Both the position numbers and the translations under genes were made by a program. The notes under the pieces are model-generated. The model was not told the origin of the DNA. It was given only the letters and a program-made list of their open reading frames with translations, and ran no database searches. A stretch of 64,000 nucleotides of DNA from JAUUZQ01 sp964538375 (lineage in GTDB: Bacteria; Bacteroidota; Bacteroidia; Bacteroidales; GCA-2748055), in NCBI GenBank assembly GCA_964538375.1, contig CAZIFQ010000011.1:1-64000 (forward strand). The letters run 5' to 3'. Below are positions 47,101 through 55,675 of the stretch, one piece after another. The stretch's first letter is position 1; every line of letters begins with the position of its first letter.

Positions 47101-48561
47101 TATTCTGTTAGCGATAACATAAGGATATATAAGAGTAACTTTTTTTTCGAAGGCTTTGATGTTGTTGATGAATTTAATAACAAACTAATAGTAGATGGAA
47201 ATATTACATCTACAAACTTCAAGAATTTCATTTTCAACCTGAATCTAAATGCAGATAATTTCAACTTTCTTAATACTACCAGAACAGACAATGAGCAATT
47301 TTATGGAGATATCTTTGCATCTGCCGAAGTAGCGCTTCGGGGTCCTCTAGAGCAATTGGATATTAGCGTTTCTGCAAAAACTGAAAAACATACAAATCTG
47401 AATCTGCCACTATATAATGCAGCTGAGATTCAAACCACTGACTTTATTACATTTAGAAGATCAGAAGAGCTTGAATTTGTAGAAAAAAAACAAGATGCAG
47501 GACCAGTTAGTGGTTTGACCCTTGATATGGATTTAGAGATAGCTTCAGGAGCAAATGTACAGCTGATTTTTGATCCGAAAGTTGGTGACATAATTGAAGC
47601 CAGTGGACGTGGAAACATAAAAATAAAGATTGACGAAAACGGTGAGTTCACCATGTTTGGGGACGTGCTTATCCAGGATGGAGAGTACCTTTTTACCCTT
47701 CAAAACGTAATCAATAAGAAATTCAGGGTTGAATCCGGAGGTAATATTGTATGGAACGGTTCCCCAACTGAAGCCATGATTGATTTGCAAGCTATCTATG
47801 AACTAAAAGCAGCTCCATATAATCTCTCGCCTGACCCTGATTCAGATGAAAGTTTAAAGAAAAGAATACCTGTTCATTGTCTCTTATCCTTACAAGGCGA
47901 TTTAGGTAATCCGAGCATTCATCCCAGCATAACACTGCCTACAGCTGAACCTGAAACAAAATCTCTTCTCGACAATAACATTGGTACGGATGAAGAACTA
48001 ATGCGACAGTTTATCTCTCTTCTGGTTATTAACAATTTCATGAGTGTTGACGGTATAGGTGCAGATGTTGCAGGAGGAATAAACTCGGGAGGGATGGCTG
48101 CCGGCGTAACAGCAAGTGAACTTTTAAGCAACCAATTGAGCAACTGGTTATCCCAGATCAGCAATGATTTTGATATAGGTGTTAATTACAGGCCTGGAGA
48201 TCAGATTACAAGTGATGAGGTTGAAGTGGCCTTGTCGACACAGTTATTTGATGACAGAATAATTCTGAGCGGTAACCTGGATGTGGGAGGCGATGAAACA
48301 ACCACAGGTAGTGCCACAACGAATATTGTGGGAGATTTTGACCTTGAATTTAAAGTTACAGATAAGATCAGTCTTAAAGCATTCAACAGGGCAAATGACG
48401 ATTTTATTTTAAGAACGGCACCCTATACTCAAGGCGTGGGGGTGTTTTACCGAAATGAGTTCGACGAATTATCTGATCTTTTTAAGAGAAAGAAGAAAAA
48501 GAAAGCAGGTGGAGAGAAAGAAGATACAGATGCTGGTGATGCTCTGTTGAAGGAGGAGTAG
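44149..48561 (+). CDS. TamB-like (DUF490) outer-membrane assembly protein
   Basis: A 1470-residue protein from the TTG at 44149. It has an N-terminal membrane anchor followed by very long beta-helical repeats and a C-terminal DUF490/TamB domain (TNIVGDFDLEFKVTDKIS, then a Lys/Glu-rich tail after YRNEF). TamB-type proteins span the periplasm and move lipids or help insert outer-membrane proteins. The frame has no ATG at its start. A better N-terminus may begin at an ATT at 44116, giving KKFAKISLIVLLVLIS as a normal anchor; TTG is the best canonical choice. It stands divergent from tsaD. Confidence 0.85.
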   Translation: MLVLISVPAIGLLFFQNKQVQTSISNYIVNKFSKEIEAEVSISSIKYSFFKRLYIYDLLIEDQSGDTLISSEFTRIRIKKFKPDKLIVHLHSISCENAYFNIKVDDQRVNNLKFLTDWLKSDLPPEEKAVLKIDLIETVNSHYSQTIALAKSPPYGIDFSDMDVYDVNARVENVMTRMDTMHMDVTETSGLEKSGFILKGASFGLTLAPQFMTFSNCTVLTLGSRASIPVVDFRFNDYLDFREVFDSVYTQISSSNSFLTLPDVSYFFYQLKNLKGEIFLDGNIHGKFGDLIGEDIEISYMDNSELDFDMRLTGLPSEDSLYMFFDFKKFQSNLPTLKVLTSYHDYAIFNDTVISQDIGNFDYSGKFSGYATDFETSGLLNTELGSILFDLNMQPDSNWSVQYKGSLGTSDFQIGKLLGQEDYIDRVSLNINVDGTNENGEIDLLVNGLIDSLGIYNYNYRNINLTGQFVNKTFDGAFSIKDPNIDLNFTGKIDFEQDIPQFNFTLDVANLRPYYLNLREDDPEYFASFLLKTDLSGLRLDQLNGEVQLVNSFFKRTGSQVQIYNFLLTTQNSDSSYISLKSDILDADIHGRYLMSQLPATFSSALNDHIEIFPGQSLVTDTVSDFDFNINIKEANPFLDFFFPKFQVAVGSNINGYYRPNGDSFDFFLNGALPYFKYKGFLMDQLELTSIADTNRFVLNLNSEKLSTQGDFKIMSPSFTTIAQQNKTEFSFQWNNDSLPLYSGDIKANGVLSHQSPGILDYELNIDSSWFYYSDRLFTIPTSSISVQPQSISFDSMRIYGNEQFILADGKYSNNENDEIRITVNNIKLDNLSNLSDNLIIDIQGKMSGEATIRSDNSKPVFISDLAVDSLFINENLLGNTLLVANWQEQEEELLIDISSTRDSVKTIDIKGSLKPSAGLLDFDVVLNQIPISTINPYLANVAEDIDGTIAANIFINGSLGKPQVNGNLYLQEFSFELNETQTRYSVSDNIRIYKSNFFFEGFDVVDEFNNKLIVDGNITSTNFKNFIFNLNLNADNFNFLNTTRTDNEQFYGDIFASAEVALRGPLEQLDISVSAKTEKHTNLNLPLYNAAEIQTTDFITFRRSEELEFVEKKQDAGPVSGLTLDMDLEIASGANVQLIFDPKVGDIIEASGRGNIKIKIDENGEFTMFGDVLIQDGEYLFTLQNVINKKFRVESGGNIVWNGSPTEAMIDLQAIYELKAAPYNLSPDPDSDESLKKRIPVHCLLSLQGDLGNPSIHPSITLPTAEPETKSLLDNNIGTDEELMRQFISLLVINNFMSVDGIGADVAGGINSGGMAAGVTASELLSNQLSNWLSQISNDFDIGVNYRPGDQITSDEVEVALSTQLFDDRIILSGNLDVGGDETTTGSATTNIVGDFDLEFKVTDKISLKAFNRANDDFILRTAPYTQGVGVFYRNEFDELSDLFKRKKKKKAGGEKEDTDAGDALLKEE

Positions 48562-48564
48562 GCA

Positions 48565-48592
48565 GTAAGCCTTCGCTAAAGCTTCGGCTTAC
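48565..48592. repeat. REP-like palindromic element, copy 2
   Basis: GTAAGCC and GGCTTAC arms enclose TTCGCTAAAGCTTC, the same core as the hairpin at 27200-27225. It lies four bases after the TamB-like stop and may also act as a terminator, but no T tract follows. Confidence 0.5.
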
Positions 48593-48657
48593 GCAGTGGG
48601 GAAAATCATGAAAATTATCAATTTGTTAAAATCCTTGTTAAAAAAAATATTTCTCAA

Positions 48658-48690
48658 TTGACCTTTATTTGATAATCATTTCTAAATTTG
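48658..48690 (+). promoter_or_regulatory. Candidate promoter of the NhaD gene
   Basis: TTG at 48658-48660 and TAAATTTG at 48683-48690 match the Bacteroidetes -33/-7 consensus (TTTG and TAnnTTTG) with a 22-base spacer. The start codon is 36 bases downstream. Confidence 0.4.
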
Positions 48691-48725
48691 CCCACTTAAT
48701 TAATATTCTCTAAATACATAAAGGT

Positions 48726-50171
48726 ATGTTTATTGCAATGGTCGTTGTCTTTGTTCTGGGTTATCTCGCTATAGCGTTGGAACATCCTTTACGTGTTGAG
48801 AAGGCGGTCCCCGCACTCATGATTGGAACACTCCTCTGGGTACTATATATTGTAGGTGCCTTTGATATTTTTACTGGAGGCCTGAGTGAAGCGTGGAACA
48901 CCTACAGCGCAGATCTGCCGCATGGTGATGCCGTTCATGGTAAAGAAGGTCTGCTTCATCAGATGCAAGATTTTATCGTTCATCATGAGATCATCCACCA
49001 CCTCGGGGAAATATCAGAAATTCTATTCTTCCTGCTCGGTGCAATGACCATTGTTGAAATCATTGATAAGCACAGCGGATTTAAAATCATCACTGATAAA
49101 ATTAAAACTACAAATAAGGTAAGACTGTTATGGATTCTGAGTTTCCTGACCTTTTTTATGTCAGCTGCACTGGATAACCTGACAACAACAATTGTAATGG
49201 TTGCTCTTCTCAGAAAGCTGATTGATGATAAACAAACAAAATGGTTCTTTGCCAGTATGGTGGTTCTCGCTGCTAATGCCGGGGGAGCATGGTCTCCCAT
49301 TGGAGATGTTACTACCATCATGTTGTGGATAGGCGGACAGGTAACTACCGGGGCAATTATGGCCAATGTAATTCTTCCCAGTCTCGTAACTATGATTGTT
49401 CCATTAATAATTGTCAGTTTTACATTGAAAGGCAATATTATAAAGCCAGCATCTGCAAACGCTGATTATGAAGAACCTCTGCAATGGCAAAGTACCGTAA
49501 TGCTTATCATGGGTCTCGCAGGATTACTATTCGTACCTGTGTTTAAGACAGTATTTCATTTACCACCCTATCAGGGCATGCTGCTCTCATTATCGGTAAT
49601 ATGGCTGGTTACAGAAATTATGAGAAGGAACTACTCAAGAGACCTCAGGAATAGACTAAATGTTGTAAGAATTTTAAAGAGTGTTGAGTTACCGACCATA
49701 TTTTTCTTCCTCGGTATACTTTCTGCTGTAGCAGCTTTGCAGAGTGCAGGTCACCTGACAATTTTAGCAAGATACCTGGATGAGAATCTTGGAGACATCT
49801 TCCTAATTGATATGGCCATTGGAGTACTTTCAGCTGTAGTAGACAATGTCCCGCTTGTGGCTGGTTCCATGGGTATGTATCCTATTGAAGACGCCGCCTC
49901 GATAGCTGCCATGACAAATCCTGAAGCGATAACATATGCTCAGTATTTTGTCCAGGATGGACTCTTTTGGGAGTTCCTTGCTTATTGTGCCGGAACAGGA
50001 GGATCAATTCTAATTATCGGTTCAGCGGCAGGTGTGGCTGCAATGGGTATGGAAAATATTGATTTTATCTGGTATTTGAAAAAAATATCATGGCTGGCGC
50101 TTATCGGATACATTGCCGGTGCCGGAGTTTATTACCTGCAGGCCTTGCTAGGGGGGCATATAGCTCATTAA
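48726..50171 (+). CDS. nhaD: NhaD-type Na+/H+ antiporter
   Basis: A 481-residue membrane protein with about 12 helices. Motifs fit NhaD: SAALDNLTTTIVMVALL, NAGGAWSPIGDVTTIMLWIGGQ, and the second half repeat AVVDNVPLVAGSMG. NhaD exchanges sodium for protons and supports growth in saline or alkaline settings, consistent with a marine habitat. A promoter-like pair lies upstream and a strong terminator follows the stop, so it is a single-gene unit. Confidence 0.9.
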   Translation: MFIAMVVVFVLGYLAIALEHPLRVEKAVPALMIGTLLWVLYIVGAFDIFTGGLSEAWNTYSADLPHGDAVHGKEGLLHQMQDFIVHHEIIHHLGEISEILFFLLGAMTIVEIIDKHSGFKIITDKIKTTNKVRLLWILSFLTFFMSAALDNLTTTIVMVALLRKLIDDKQTKWFFASMVVLAANAGGAWSPIGDVTTIMLWIGGQVTTGAIMANVILPSLVTMIVPLIIVSFTLKGNIIKPASANADYEEPLQWQSTVMLIMGLAGLLFVPVFKTVFHLPPYQGMLLSLSVIWLVTEIMRRNYSRDLRNRLNVVRILKSVELPTIFFFLGILSAVAALQSAGHLTILARYLDENLGDIFLIDMAIGVLSAVVDNVPLVAGSMGMYPIEDAASIAAMTNPEAITYAQYFVQDGLFWEFLAYCAGTGGSILIIGSAAGVAAMGMENIDFIWYLKKISWLALIGYIAGAGVYYLQALLGGHIAH

Positions 50172-50214
50172 TAGCACGATTCATCCTGTTGAAAAGATAT
50201 AAGTTTTCTTAATA

Positions 50215-50251
50215 ACGAGATATACTACTTTCCAGTATATCTCGTTTTTTT
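50215..50251 (+). terminator. Rho-independent terminator after nhaD
   Basis: Arms ACGAGATATACT (50215-50226) and AGTATATCTCGT (50234-50245) form a perfect 12-base stem with a 7-base loop, followed by a run of T. It lies 43 bases after the nhaD stop and before the ExbB gene. Confidence 0.8.
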
Positions 50252-50283
50252 ATATATATTCGCTTCTATAATAATATAAGGAA

Positions 50284-50967
50284 ATGAACATGTTGATTTT
50301 ACTACAAAATGTAGTTGCAGACACTGCAATGACAGATGGCACAGCCAGAGAATCATTTTTGGATTTAGCAATCAAAGGAGGATGGGTGATGATCCCCATT
50401 GTATTGCTCAGTTTTATCGCTGTTTATATATTCTTCGAAAGATGGTTTGCCATCAAGCGTGCCGCAAATATTGATCAGAATTTCATGAATCGAATCAAAG
50501 ATTATATTATGGATGGCAAGGTTGATGCAGCGAAAACACTTTGCCAAGCCACTGATAATCCTGTGGCTAAGATGATTGAAAAAGGAATCTCAAGAATTGG
50601 CAGACCACTAAATGATGTTAATGCAGCCATCGAGAATGTCGGACGACTTGAAGTGTATAAACTTGAGAAAGGACTTCCTACCCTGGCCAGTGTTTCCGGA
50701 GGTGCGCCAATGATTGGATTTCTTGGAACGGTAATTGGCATGGTACAAGCTTTTCAGCAGATGTCCACTGCAGGTAACAATATCAATGTGGGCGAATTAT
50801 CAGGAGGTATTTATACTGCCTTGATAACGACTGTTGCCGGATTAATCGTAGGTATCATTGCATTCTTCGCGTATAACATTCTAGTGGCAAAGGTTGACAA
50901 GGTTATCAACAATATGGAGGCAAGTTCAACGGAGTTTATTGACCTGTTGAATGAACCAGTAAAATAG
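50284..50967 (+). CDS. exbB: MotA/TolQ/ExbB proton channel protein
   Basis: A 227-residue protein with three membrane helices (about 35-55, 132-155, 178-200). The conserved core GGAPMIGFLGTVIGMVQAFQQM and GGIYTALITTVAGLIVGIIAF matches ExbB/TolQ. It forms the proton channel with ExbD. It heads a four-gene cluster with two ExbD proteins and a TonB-like protein (gap of seven bases, then a one-base overlap, then 11 bases), a normal TonB-energizing operon of Bacteroidetes. Confidence 0.93.
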   Translation: MNMLILLQNVVADTAMTDGTARESFLDLAIKGGWVMIPIVLLSFIAVYIFFERWFAIKRAANIDQNFMNRIKDYIMDGKVDAAKTLCQATDNPVAKMIEKGISRIGRPLNDVNAAIENVGRLEVYKLEKGLPTLASVSGGAPMIGFLGTVIGMVQAFQQMSTAGNNINVGELSGGIYTALITTVAGLIVGIIAFFAYNILVAKVDKVINNMEASSTEFIDLLNEPVK

Positions 50968-50974
50968 AGAATTC

Positions 50975-51367
50975 ATGGGTATCAGGCCAAAGAACAGGGT
51001 GATGAATAATTTCAGTATGTCGGGTATGACAGACATTGTATTTCTGTTGCTCATATTCTTCATGCTCACCTCGACACTCATTGCTCCAAATGCGCTGAAA
51101 ATGCTTCTCCCATCCAGGGGACAGACTCCGGTGCAGGTTGAGAACAAGGTACCCACTGTGACTATACATAGTAATACGCGTATTACTGTTGACGGCTCAA
51201 ACATTCAGTTTGAAAATCTTGAGGCAGTGCTTGAATCTAAGCTTGCTGGTCAGACAGAACCAGCTATCAAGATTGTGACTTCGCCCCAGGTAACTGTTGG
51301 TGAGGCAGTCAAAGTTATGAATGTTGCTGCGGATAAAAATTATACTGTGGTTCTAAAACAACTATAA
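50975..51367 (+). CDS. ExbD/TolR family protein (first copy)
   Basis: A 130-residue protein with one N-terminal membrane helix (MSGMTDIVFLLLIFFMLTSTL) holding the conserved Asp used for proton transfer, then a periplasmic domain. It partners ExbB. The final base overlaps the ATG of the next ExbD, so the two are translated together. Confidence 0.92.
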   Translation: MGIRPKNRVMNNFSMSGMTDIVFLLLIFFMLTSTLIAPNALKMLLPSRGQTPVQVENKVPTVTIHSNTRITVDGSNIQFENLEAVLESKLAGQTEPAIKIVTSPQVTVGEAVKVMNVAADKNYTVVLKQL

Positions 51368-51765
51368 TGGCCATTGTATCACGAAATAAAAGAAATATGA
51401 ATTTTGCCATGTCCGGTATGACGGACATCGTATTTCTTCTATTGATTTTTTTCATGCTCACTACAACACTGATTGTACCTGCAGCGCAAAATGTCCAGCT
51501 TCCCGAAAGTGACAATCAAACACAAGCAAGTCCCGTATTAGTTGTATCTATCGCCTCAGACAAAACTATTTACCTGGATGACCAGGTATATTTACTTTCA
51601 GAACTTGAACCGGTGCTGATAAAAAAACTTGAACCCTATGGCGATACGCCAACCATAAGACTAAATGCTGACCAGAACCTGAATATGGAAGAAGTTTTTT
51701 CTCTTCTTAATATTGCGAAACGAAATCGCTATAAGGTAATACTTGGCACTAAACCTGCCAGTTAA
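51367..51765 (+). CDS. ExbD/TolR family protein (second copy)
   Basis: A 132-residue protein with the same membrane segment (AMSGMTDIVFLLLIFFMLTTTL, Asp retained). It differs from the first copy in the periplasmic part (VQLPESDNQTQ). Two ExbD paralogues in tandem are usual in Bacteroidetes TonB systems. It is followed after 11 bases by the TonB-like gene. Confidence 0.92.
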   Translation: MAIVSRNKRNMNFAMSGMTDIVFLLLIFFMLTTTLIVPAAQNVQLPESDNQTQASPVLVVSIASDKTIYLDDQVYLLSELEPVLIKKLEPYGDTPTIRLNADQNLNMEEVFSLLNIAKRNRYKVILGTKPAS

Positions 51766-51776
51766 AATTCTGGATA

Positions 51777-52715
51777 ATGAAAGTAAACAGAAGAGGAATA
51801 TTCGGCACAATTTTTACACACGGGCTCGTACTCGCGCTGCTAATTCTTGGTGGACTGACATTTCCTGATCCACCTCCTGAAGAAGAAGGCATCATGGTAA
51901 ATTTTGGGACTGATGATACAGGTTTTGGGTTTATAGAGCCCAAAGGTGATGAATCCAATGCAGGAAACCCTGAGTTGGAAGTAGCCCAGGCACAACCTGA
52001 ATTTGTTGAAGAAGCCCAACCTGAACCCGCCCCATCAGATCCGGTTTACGAAGACCCCCTGCCTGAAGATAATACCCAGGATGTTGAGGAAACACCTGTA
52101 AAAGAAGATCCACAACCTACTGCTGAAGAGATTCGTAAGCAAAAAGAAGAGGTGGCGAGAGTAAAGAAGGAGCGGGAAGATGAACGTATCAGAAAGGAAG
52201 AAGAAGATAAAATTCTTCGCGAACAGGAAGCAGAACGAATAAGACTGGCGGAAGAAGCAAGACTCAAGCAGGAAAATGCAGACCGGCTTAGCAATATGGG
52301 TAAAAATACTTTTGGACAACAAGGCGTTGGTGAAGAAGAAGGATCTGAAGGTATAAATCCAGGATCAGGTACAAACCAGGGTGTGACCACAGGAACACCT
52401 GATGCACCAAATTATGGCGATGGAAGTGGTCTGGGTAATGGTATCTCTTTTGGACTGGGAAGCCGAAAAGCAGTTGGCAAAGTACCAACACCTAATGTTG
52501 ACAATTGCCAGGTGACAAGCAGAATTATCGTTAAAGTTGAAATACAGGTAGACAGGCAGGGTAATGTAATACTTGCCAGTGTGTCGACCTCCACATTTAG
52601 TGATAAATGTATCTATGATGCAGTTGTTGCAGCTGCCCGAAAGACTAAATTCACCAGCGATCCGAATGCTTCATACAAGCAGACTGGTTGGATCAAGTAC
52701 ACTATTGAACCTTAA
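51777..52715 (+). CDS. TonB-like energy transducer
   Basis: A 312-residue protein with an N-terminal membrane helix (GTIFTHGLVLALLILGGLTF), a Pro/Glu-rich linker, a Lys/Glu/Arg coiled region (about 120-175, KQKEEVARVKKEREDER), a Gly-rich segment, and a C-terminal TonB/TolA-like domain (VTSRIIVKVEIQVDRQGNVI, ending IKYTIEP). It spans the periplasm to outer-membrane receptors and is powered by the upstream ExbB/ExbD. Its stop abuts the stop of the convergent TauE gene with no gap. Confidence 0.85.
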   Translation: MKVNRRGIFGTIFTHGLVLALLILGGLTFPDPPPEEEGIMVNFGTDDTGFGFIEPKGDESNAGNPELEVAQAQPEFVEEAQPEPAPSDPVYEDPLPEDNTQDVEETPVKEDPQPTAEEIRKQKEEVARVKKEREDERIRKEEEDKILREQEAERIRLAEEARLKQENADRLSNMGKNTFGQQGVGEEEGSEGINPGSGTNQGVTTGTPDAPNYGDGSGLGNGISFGLGSRKAVGKVPTPNVDNCQVTSRIIVKVEIQVDRQGNVILASVSTSTFSDKCIYDAVVAAARKTKFTSDPNASYKQTGWIKYTIEP

Positions 52716-53495
52716 TCAGGAGAATACTTCTATTACTCTTGGAATAATCAATCTTAGAGATGCGATGAATATTGCAACTAATAACATGTAGCGTAAAAAC
52801 TTCGCACCCCATTTTACGGCAATATTCACTCCGATATAAGCTCCGGCCATATTACCGGCAGCCAGAAATAATCCAATGATCACATACTCCCATGTAAGTA
52901 ATCCACTGATTATGAATAAGGTTAATGCAATGGGTGTATAGAATAGTATAATTAAGACTTTTACTCCATTGGCCTTTACTAAATCAAGGCCACTACCCAG
53001 CACCAAACCTGTCAATAAGAAAAAACCCACTCCTGCTTGAATAAATCCGCCATAAATACCAATAAAAAAAAATACAACATATTGAGCCCACATGGGGAGA
53101 GGTGGCTTCTCATTCTTTCCTTTCACCCAGCTGTTTGGATTAAGCAACACCAGGAGAAACATCACCAACATAACAACACCAATTGCAACATCCATGGCCG
53201 GAGCTGTTATTAAGGTGGCAATAATAGCACCTATCACAGATCCTATTATTGCAGGAATACCAAGTTTATAGTCTTGCTTTAGATTTAGTACCTTCTTTTT
53301 TCTGAATTTGTTTACTGCTACAATATTCTGCAGGAGTATTGCAATCCTGTTAATGGCATTGGCATTTGTTGAAGGAATACCTAAAGGAATAATTAAAAGG
53401 GGCAGTGTCAAGAGGGATCCCCCGGCTGCCAGGGTGTTAATTATACCGGCAATTAATCCGACGCCAACTACAGCAAGATAAAGATACCATTCCAT
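52716..53495 (-). CDS. TauE/SafE family sulfite exporter-like permease
   Basis: A 259-residue protein with about eight membrane helices, beginning LAVVGVGLIAGIINTLAAGGSLLTLPLL, a typical TauE/SafE signature. Relatives export sulfite, sulfoacetate or other organosulfur anions; the substrate is open. It sits nine bases behind glyA on the same strand, so they are probably co-transcribed. The presence of a sulfotransferase elsewhere is not strong evidence of a link. Confidence 0.82.
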   Translation of the reverse strand: MEWYLYLAVVGVGLIAGIINTLAAGGSLLTLPLLIIPLGIPSTNANAINRIAILLQNIVAVNKFRKKKVLNLKQDYKLGIPAIIGSVIGAIIATLITAPAMDVAIGVVMLVMFLLVLLNPNSWVKGKNEKPPLPMWAQYVVFFFIGIYGGFIQAGVGFFLLTGLVLGSGLDLVKANGVKVLIILFYTPIALTLFIISGLLTWEYVIIGLFLAAGNMAGAYIGVNIAVKWGAKFLRYMLLVAIFIASLRLIIPRVIEVFS

Positions 53496-53504
53496 AGTAT
53501 AAGA

Positions 53505-54782
53505 TTAAGCAAACATTGGGAAGTCCGTCATCATGGAGTTAACCTTTTTCTTCACTGCAGCAATGACTTCTTTTTCATCAATATTAATTATAACCTCATC
53601 AATTAATGAGACAATCTCAGGTATCAAATCTTCCTTTACTCCCCGGGTTGAAATTGCTGGAGTCCCTACCCTTATTCCGCTGGTTTGGAAAGGTGACCTG
53701 GAATCAAATGGTACCATATTTTTATTGACAGTTATATCAGCAAGTACAAGGGTGTTTTCAACTTGTTTTCCTGTAACATCCGGCACCTTTGACCTAAGGT
53801 CAATTAACATTGAATGGTTATCAGTACCTCCTGATACAACTTCATAACCCTTTTCAATAAACACTTTCGCCATCAAAGCGGCATTTTCTTTAACCTGCTT
53901 TTGATATATTTTAAATTCAGGATCAAGAGCTTCACCAAAAGAAACTGCTTTTGCTGCAATAATATGCTCTAATGGTCCTCCCTGAATTCCCGGAAATACT
54001 GCTGAATTAAGCAGCGAAGACATTTTTCTTACAACACCCTTTTTTGTTGCTTTTCCCCAGGGATTATCAAAGTCCTTGCCCAGTAAAATAATGCCTCCGC
54101 GAGGACCACGCAGGGTTTTGTGGGTAGTAGACGTAACGATATGTGCATGCTTCAGTGGATTATCTAACAAACCGGCTGCAATTAATCCAGCAGGATGCGC
54201 CATATCAACCATAAAAAGGGCTCCTATTTTATCGGCTATATTACGCATTCTTGCATAATCCCATTCTCTCGAATATGCAGATGCTCCACCTACTATAAGT
54301 TTTGGTTTTTCTTTTAGTGCAAGCTCCTCCATGGCATCGTAATCAATCCTACCTGTTGCCTGGTCTAAACCATAAGAAATTGCCTTGTAAAGAAGACCGG
54401 AGCTATTTACTGGGGATCCGTGAGAGAGATGTCCACCATGAGAAAGATCAAGCCCCATGAAGGTATCACCCGGTTCAAGCACCGCTAAGAAAACTGCCAT
54501 ATTGGCCTGTGCTCCTGAATGTGGCTGGACATTTGCATATTCAGCATTGTAGATTTCACATAGCCTGTCTATGGCCAGTTGCTCAACTACATCTACTACC
54601 TCACAACCACCATAATATCTGTGGCCCGGATAACCTTCGGCATACTTATTCGTCAAACATGAGCCCATAGCTTCCTCTACTTGTCTACTGACAAAATTTT
54701 CAGATGCGATCAGCTCAATTCCTTGTTTTTGACGTTGGTGCTCCTTCTCAATCAGGTCAAATATGACAATATCTCTGTTCAT
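53505..54782 (-). CDS. glyA: Serine hydroxymethyltransferase
   Basis: A 425-residue protein of normal length for bacterial SHMT. It shows the PLP lysine in VTSTTHKTLRGPRGG (Lys 222), the GYPGHRYYGG motif and PHSGAQANM. It converts serine and tetrahydrofolate to glycine and methylene-tetrahydrofolate. A TAACTTTG sequence upstream (minus strand, 54806-54799) resembles the -7 box. The ATG at 54782 is clear. Confidence 0.97.
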   Translation of the reverse strand: MNRDIVIFDLIEKEHQRQKQGIELIASENFVSRQVEEAMGSCLTNKYAEGYPGHRYYGGCEVVDVVEQLAIDRLCEIYNAEYANVQPHSGAQANMAVFLAVLEPGDTFMGLDLSHGGHLSHGSPVNSSGLLYKAISYGLDQATGRIDYDAMEELALKEKPKLIVGGASAYSREWDYARMRNIADKIGALFMVDMAHPAGLIAAGLLDNPLKHAHIVTSTTHKTLRGPRGGIILLGKDFDNPWGKATKKGVVRKMSSLLNSAVFPGIQGGPLEHIIAAKAVSFGEALDPEFKIYQKQVKENAALMAKVFIEKGYEVVSGGTDNHSMLIDLRSKVPDVTGKQVENTLVLADITVNKNMVPFDSRSPFQTSGIRVGTPAISTRGVKEDLIPEIVSLIDEVIINIDEKEVIAAVKKKVNSMMTDFPMFA

Positions 54783-54928
54783 AATATATATTTTTTTTCA
54801 AAGTTAATTTTTAAAAAGAAAAAAAGAAAAAAGTTGCCCATGGTCTTCGAGGCCTGCTCAGTAGATTATGTATTCGTTGCCTGGATTCAGACAAGAAGCA
54901 GCAAGGTCAATTAATGAGCTGCACCTTA

Positions 54929-55675
54929 TCAGAATATGGCATTATGTGCAAGGTACAGCACGCTGGCTATGATTGCTCCGATTATCGGTCCTATCACCGG
55001 AATCCAGGAATATTTCCAATCACTGCTCCCTTTATGTTTCATTGGTAACAAGGCATGCATAATTCTTGGAGGAAGGTCCCTCGCAGGATTTATTGCATAA
55101 CCTGTTGTTCCTCCCAACGATAAACCGATTGCGATTACCAGAAGCGCAACAGGCAGTGCTCCAAGTGTACCCAGACCAATTTTCGAGCTATTCATACCTT
55201 GTAATTCCATACTTGGCTCGGCAATATAGAGAATGACAAATACCAGGACAAAAGTGCCAATGATTTCACTTACGATGTTACTTACAGGTTTTCTAATGGC
55301 CGGGCCTGTGGCGAAACATCCCAATATGGCTCCGGGATCTTCTGTCTGGTTAAAATGGTCACGATAGAACAACCAAACAAGAAATGCTCCAATAGAACCA
55401 CCCAATAACTGAGCAATAATGAACATGGCTACTTTTGCCCAGGGAAACAATCCTGATAGTGCCAAACCTATAGTTACAGCAGGGTTAATATGCGCTCCGG
55501 AAACTGGTCCTGCTACTGCTACTCCAACGAAGACAGCAAGTCCCCAACCGAAAGCTATAACTATCCATCCGCTGTTATGTCCTTTGGTTCCTTTCAGTAC
55601 AACATTGGCTACAACACCATTTCCCAACAGCACCAATAGCATTGTTCCCAGCAGTTCAGCAATATACTCATTCAT
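54929..55675 (-). CDS. Aquaglyceroporin (MIP family, GlpF-like)
   Basis: A 248-residue protein with six membrane helices and two half-helix motifs, NPA in GAHINPAVTIG (about residues 64-66) and NPARD in GYAINPARDLPPR. The Asp after NPAR fits the glycerol-facilitator branch rather than strict water channels. It probably moves glycerol or other small neutral solutes across the inner membrane. No glpK or glpD is adjacent. Confidence 0.92.
   Translation of the reverse strand: MNEYIAELLGTMLLVLLGNGVVANVVLKGTKGHNSGWIVIAFGWGLAVFVGVAVAGPVSGAHINPAVTIGLALSGLFPWAKVAMFIIAQLLGGSIGAFLVWLFYRDHFNQTEDPGAILGCFATGPAIRKPVSNIVSEIIGTFVLVFVILYIAEPSMELQGMNSSKIGLGTLGALPVALLVIAIGLSLGGTTGYAINPARDLPPRIMHALLPMKHKGSSDWKYSWIPVIGPIIGAIIASVLYLAHNAIF

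Noticed and set aside
52035..52322. Minus-strand ORFs within the TonB-like gene
   Set aside because: They arise from the low-complexity Glu/Lys/Pro coding of the TonB linker and have skewed Ser/Phe composition.
54681..54914. Plus-strand ORF over the glyA start region
   Set aside because: It overlaps the strong glyA start on the opposite strand and has no family features; only its minus-strand counterpart looks like a relic.
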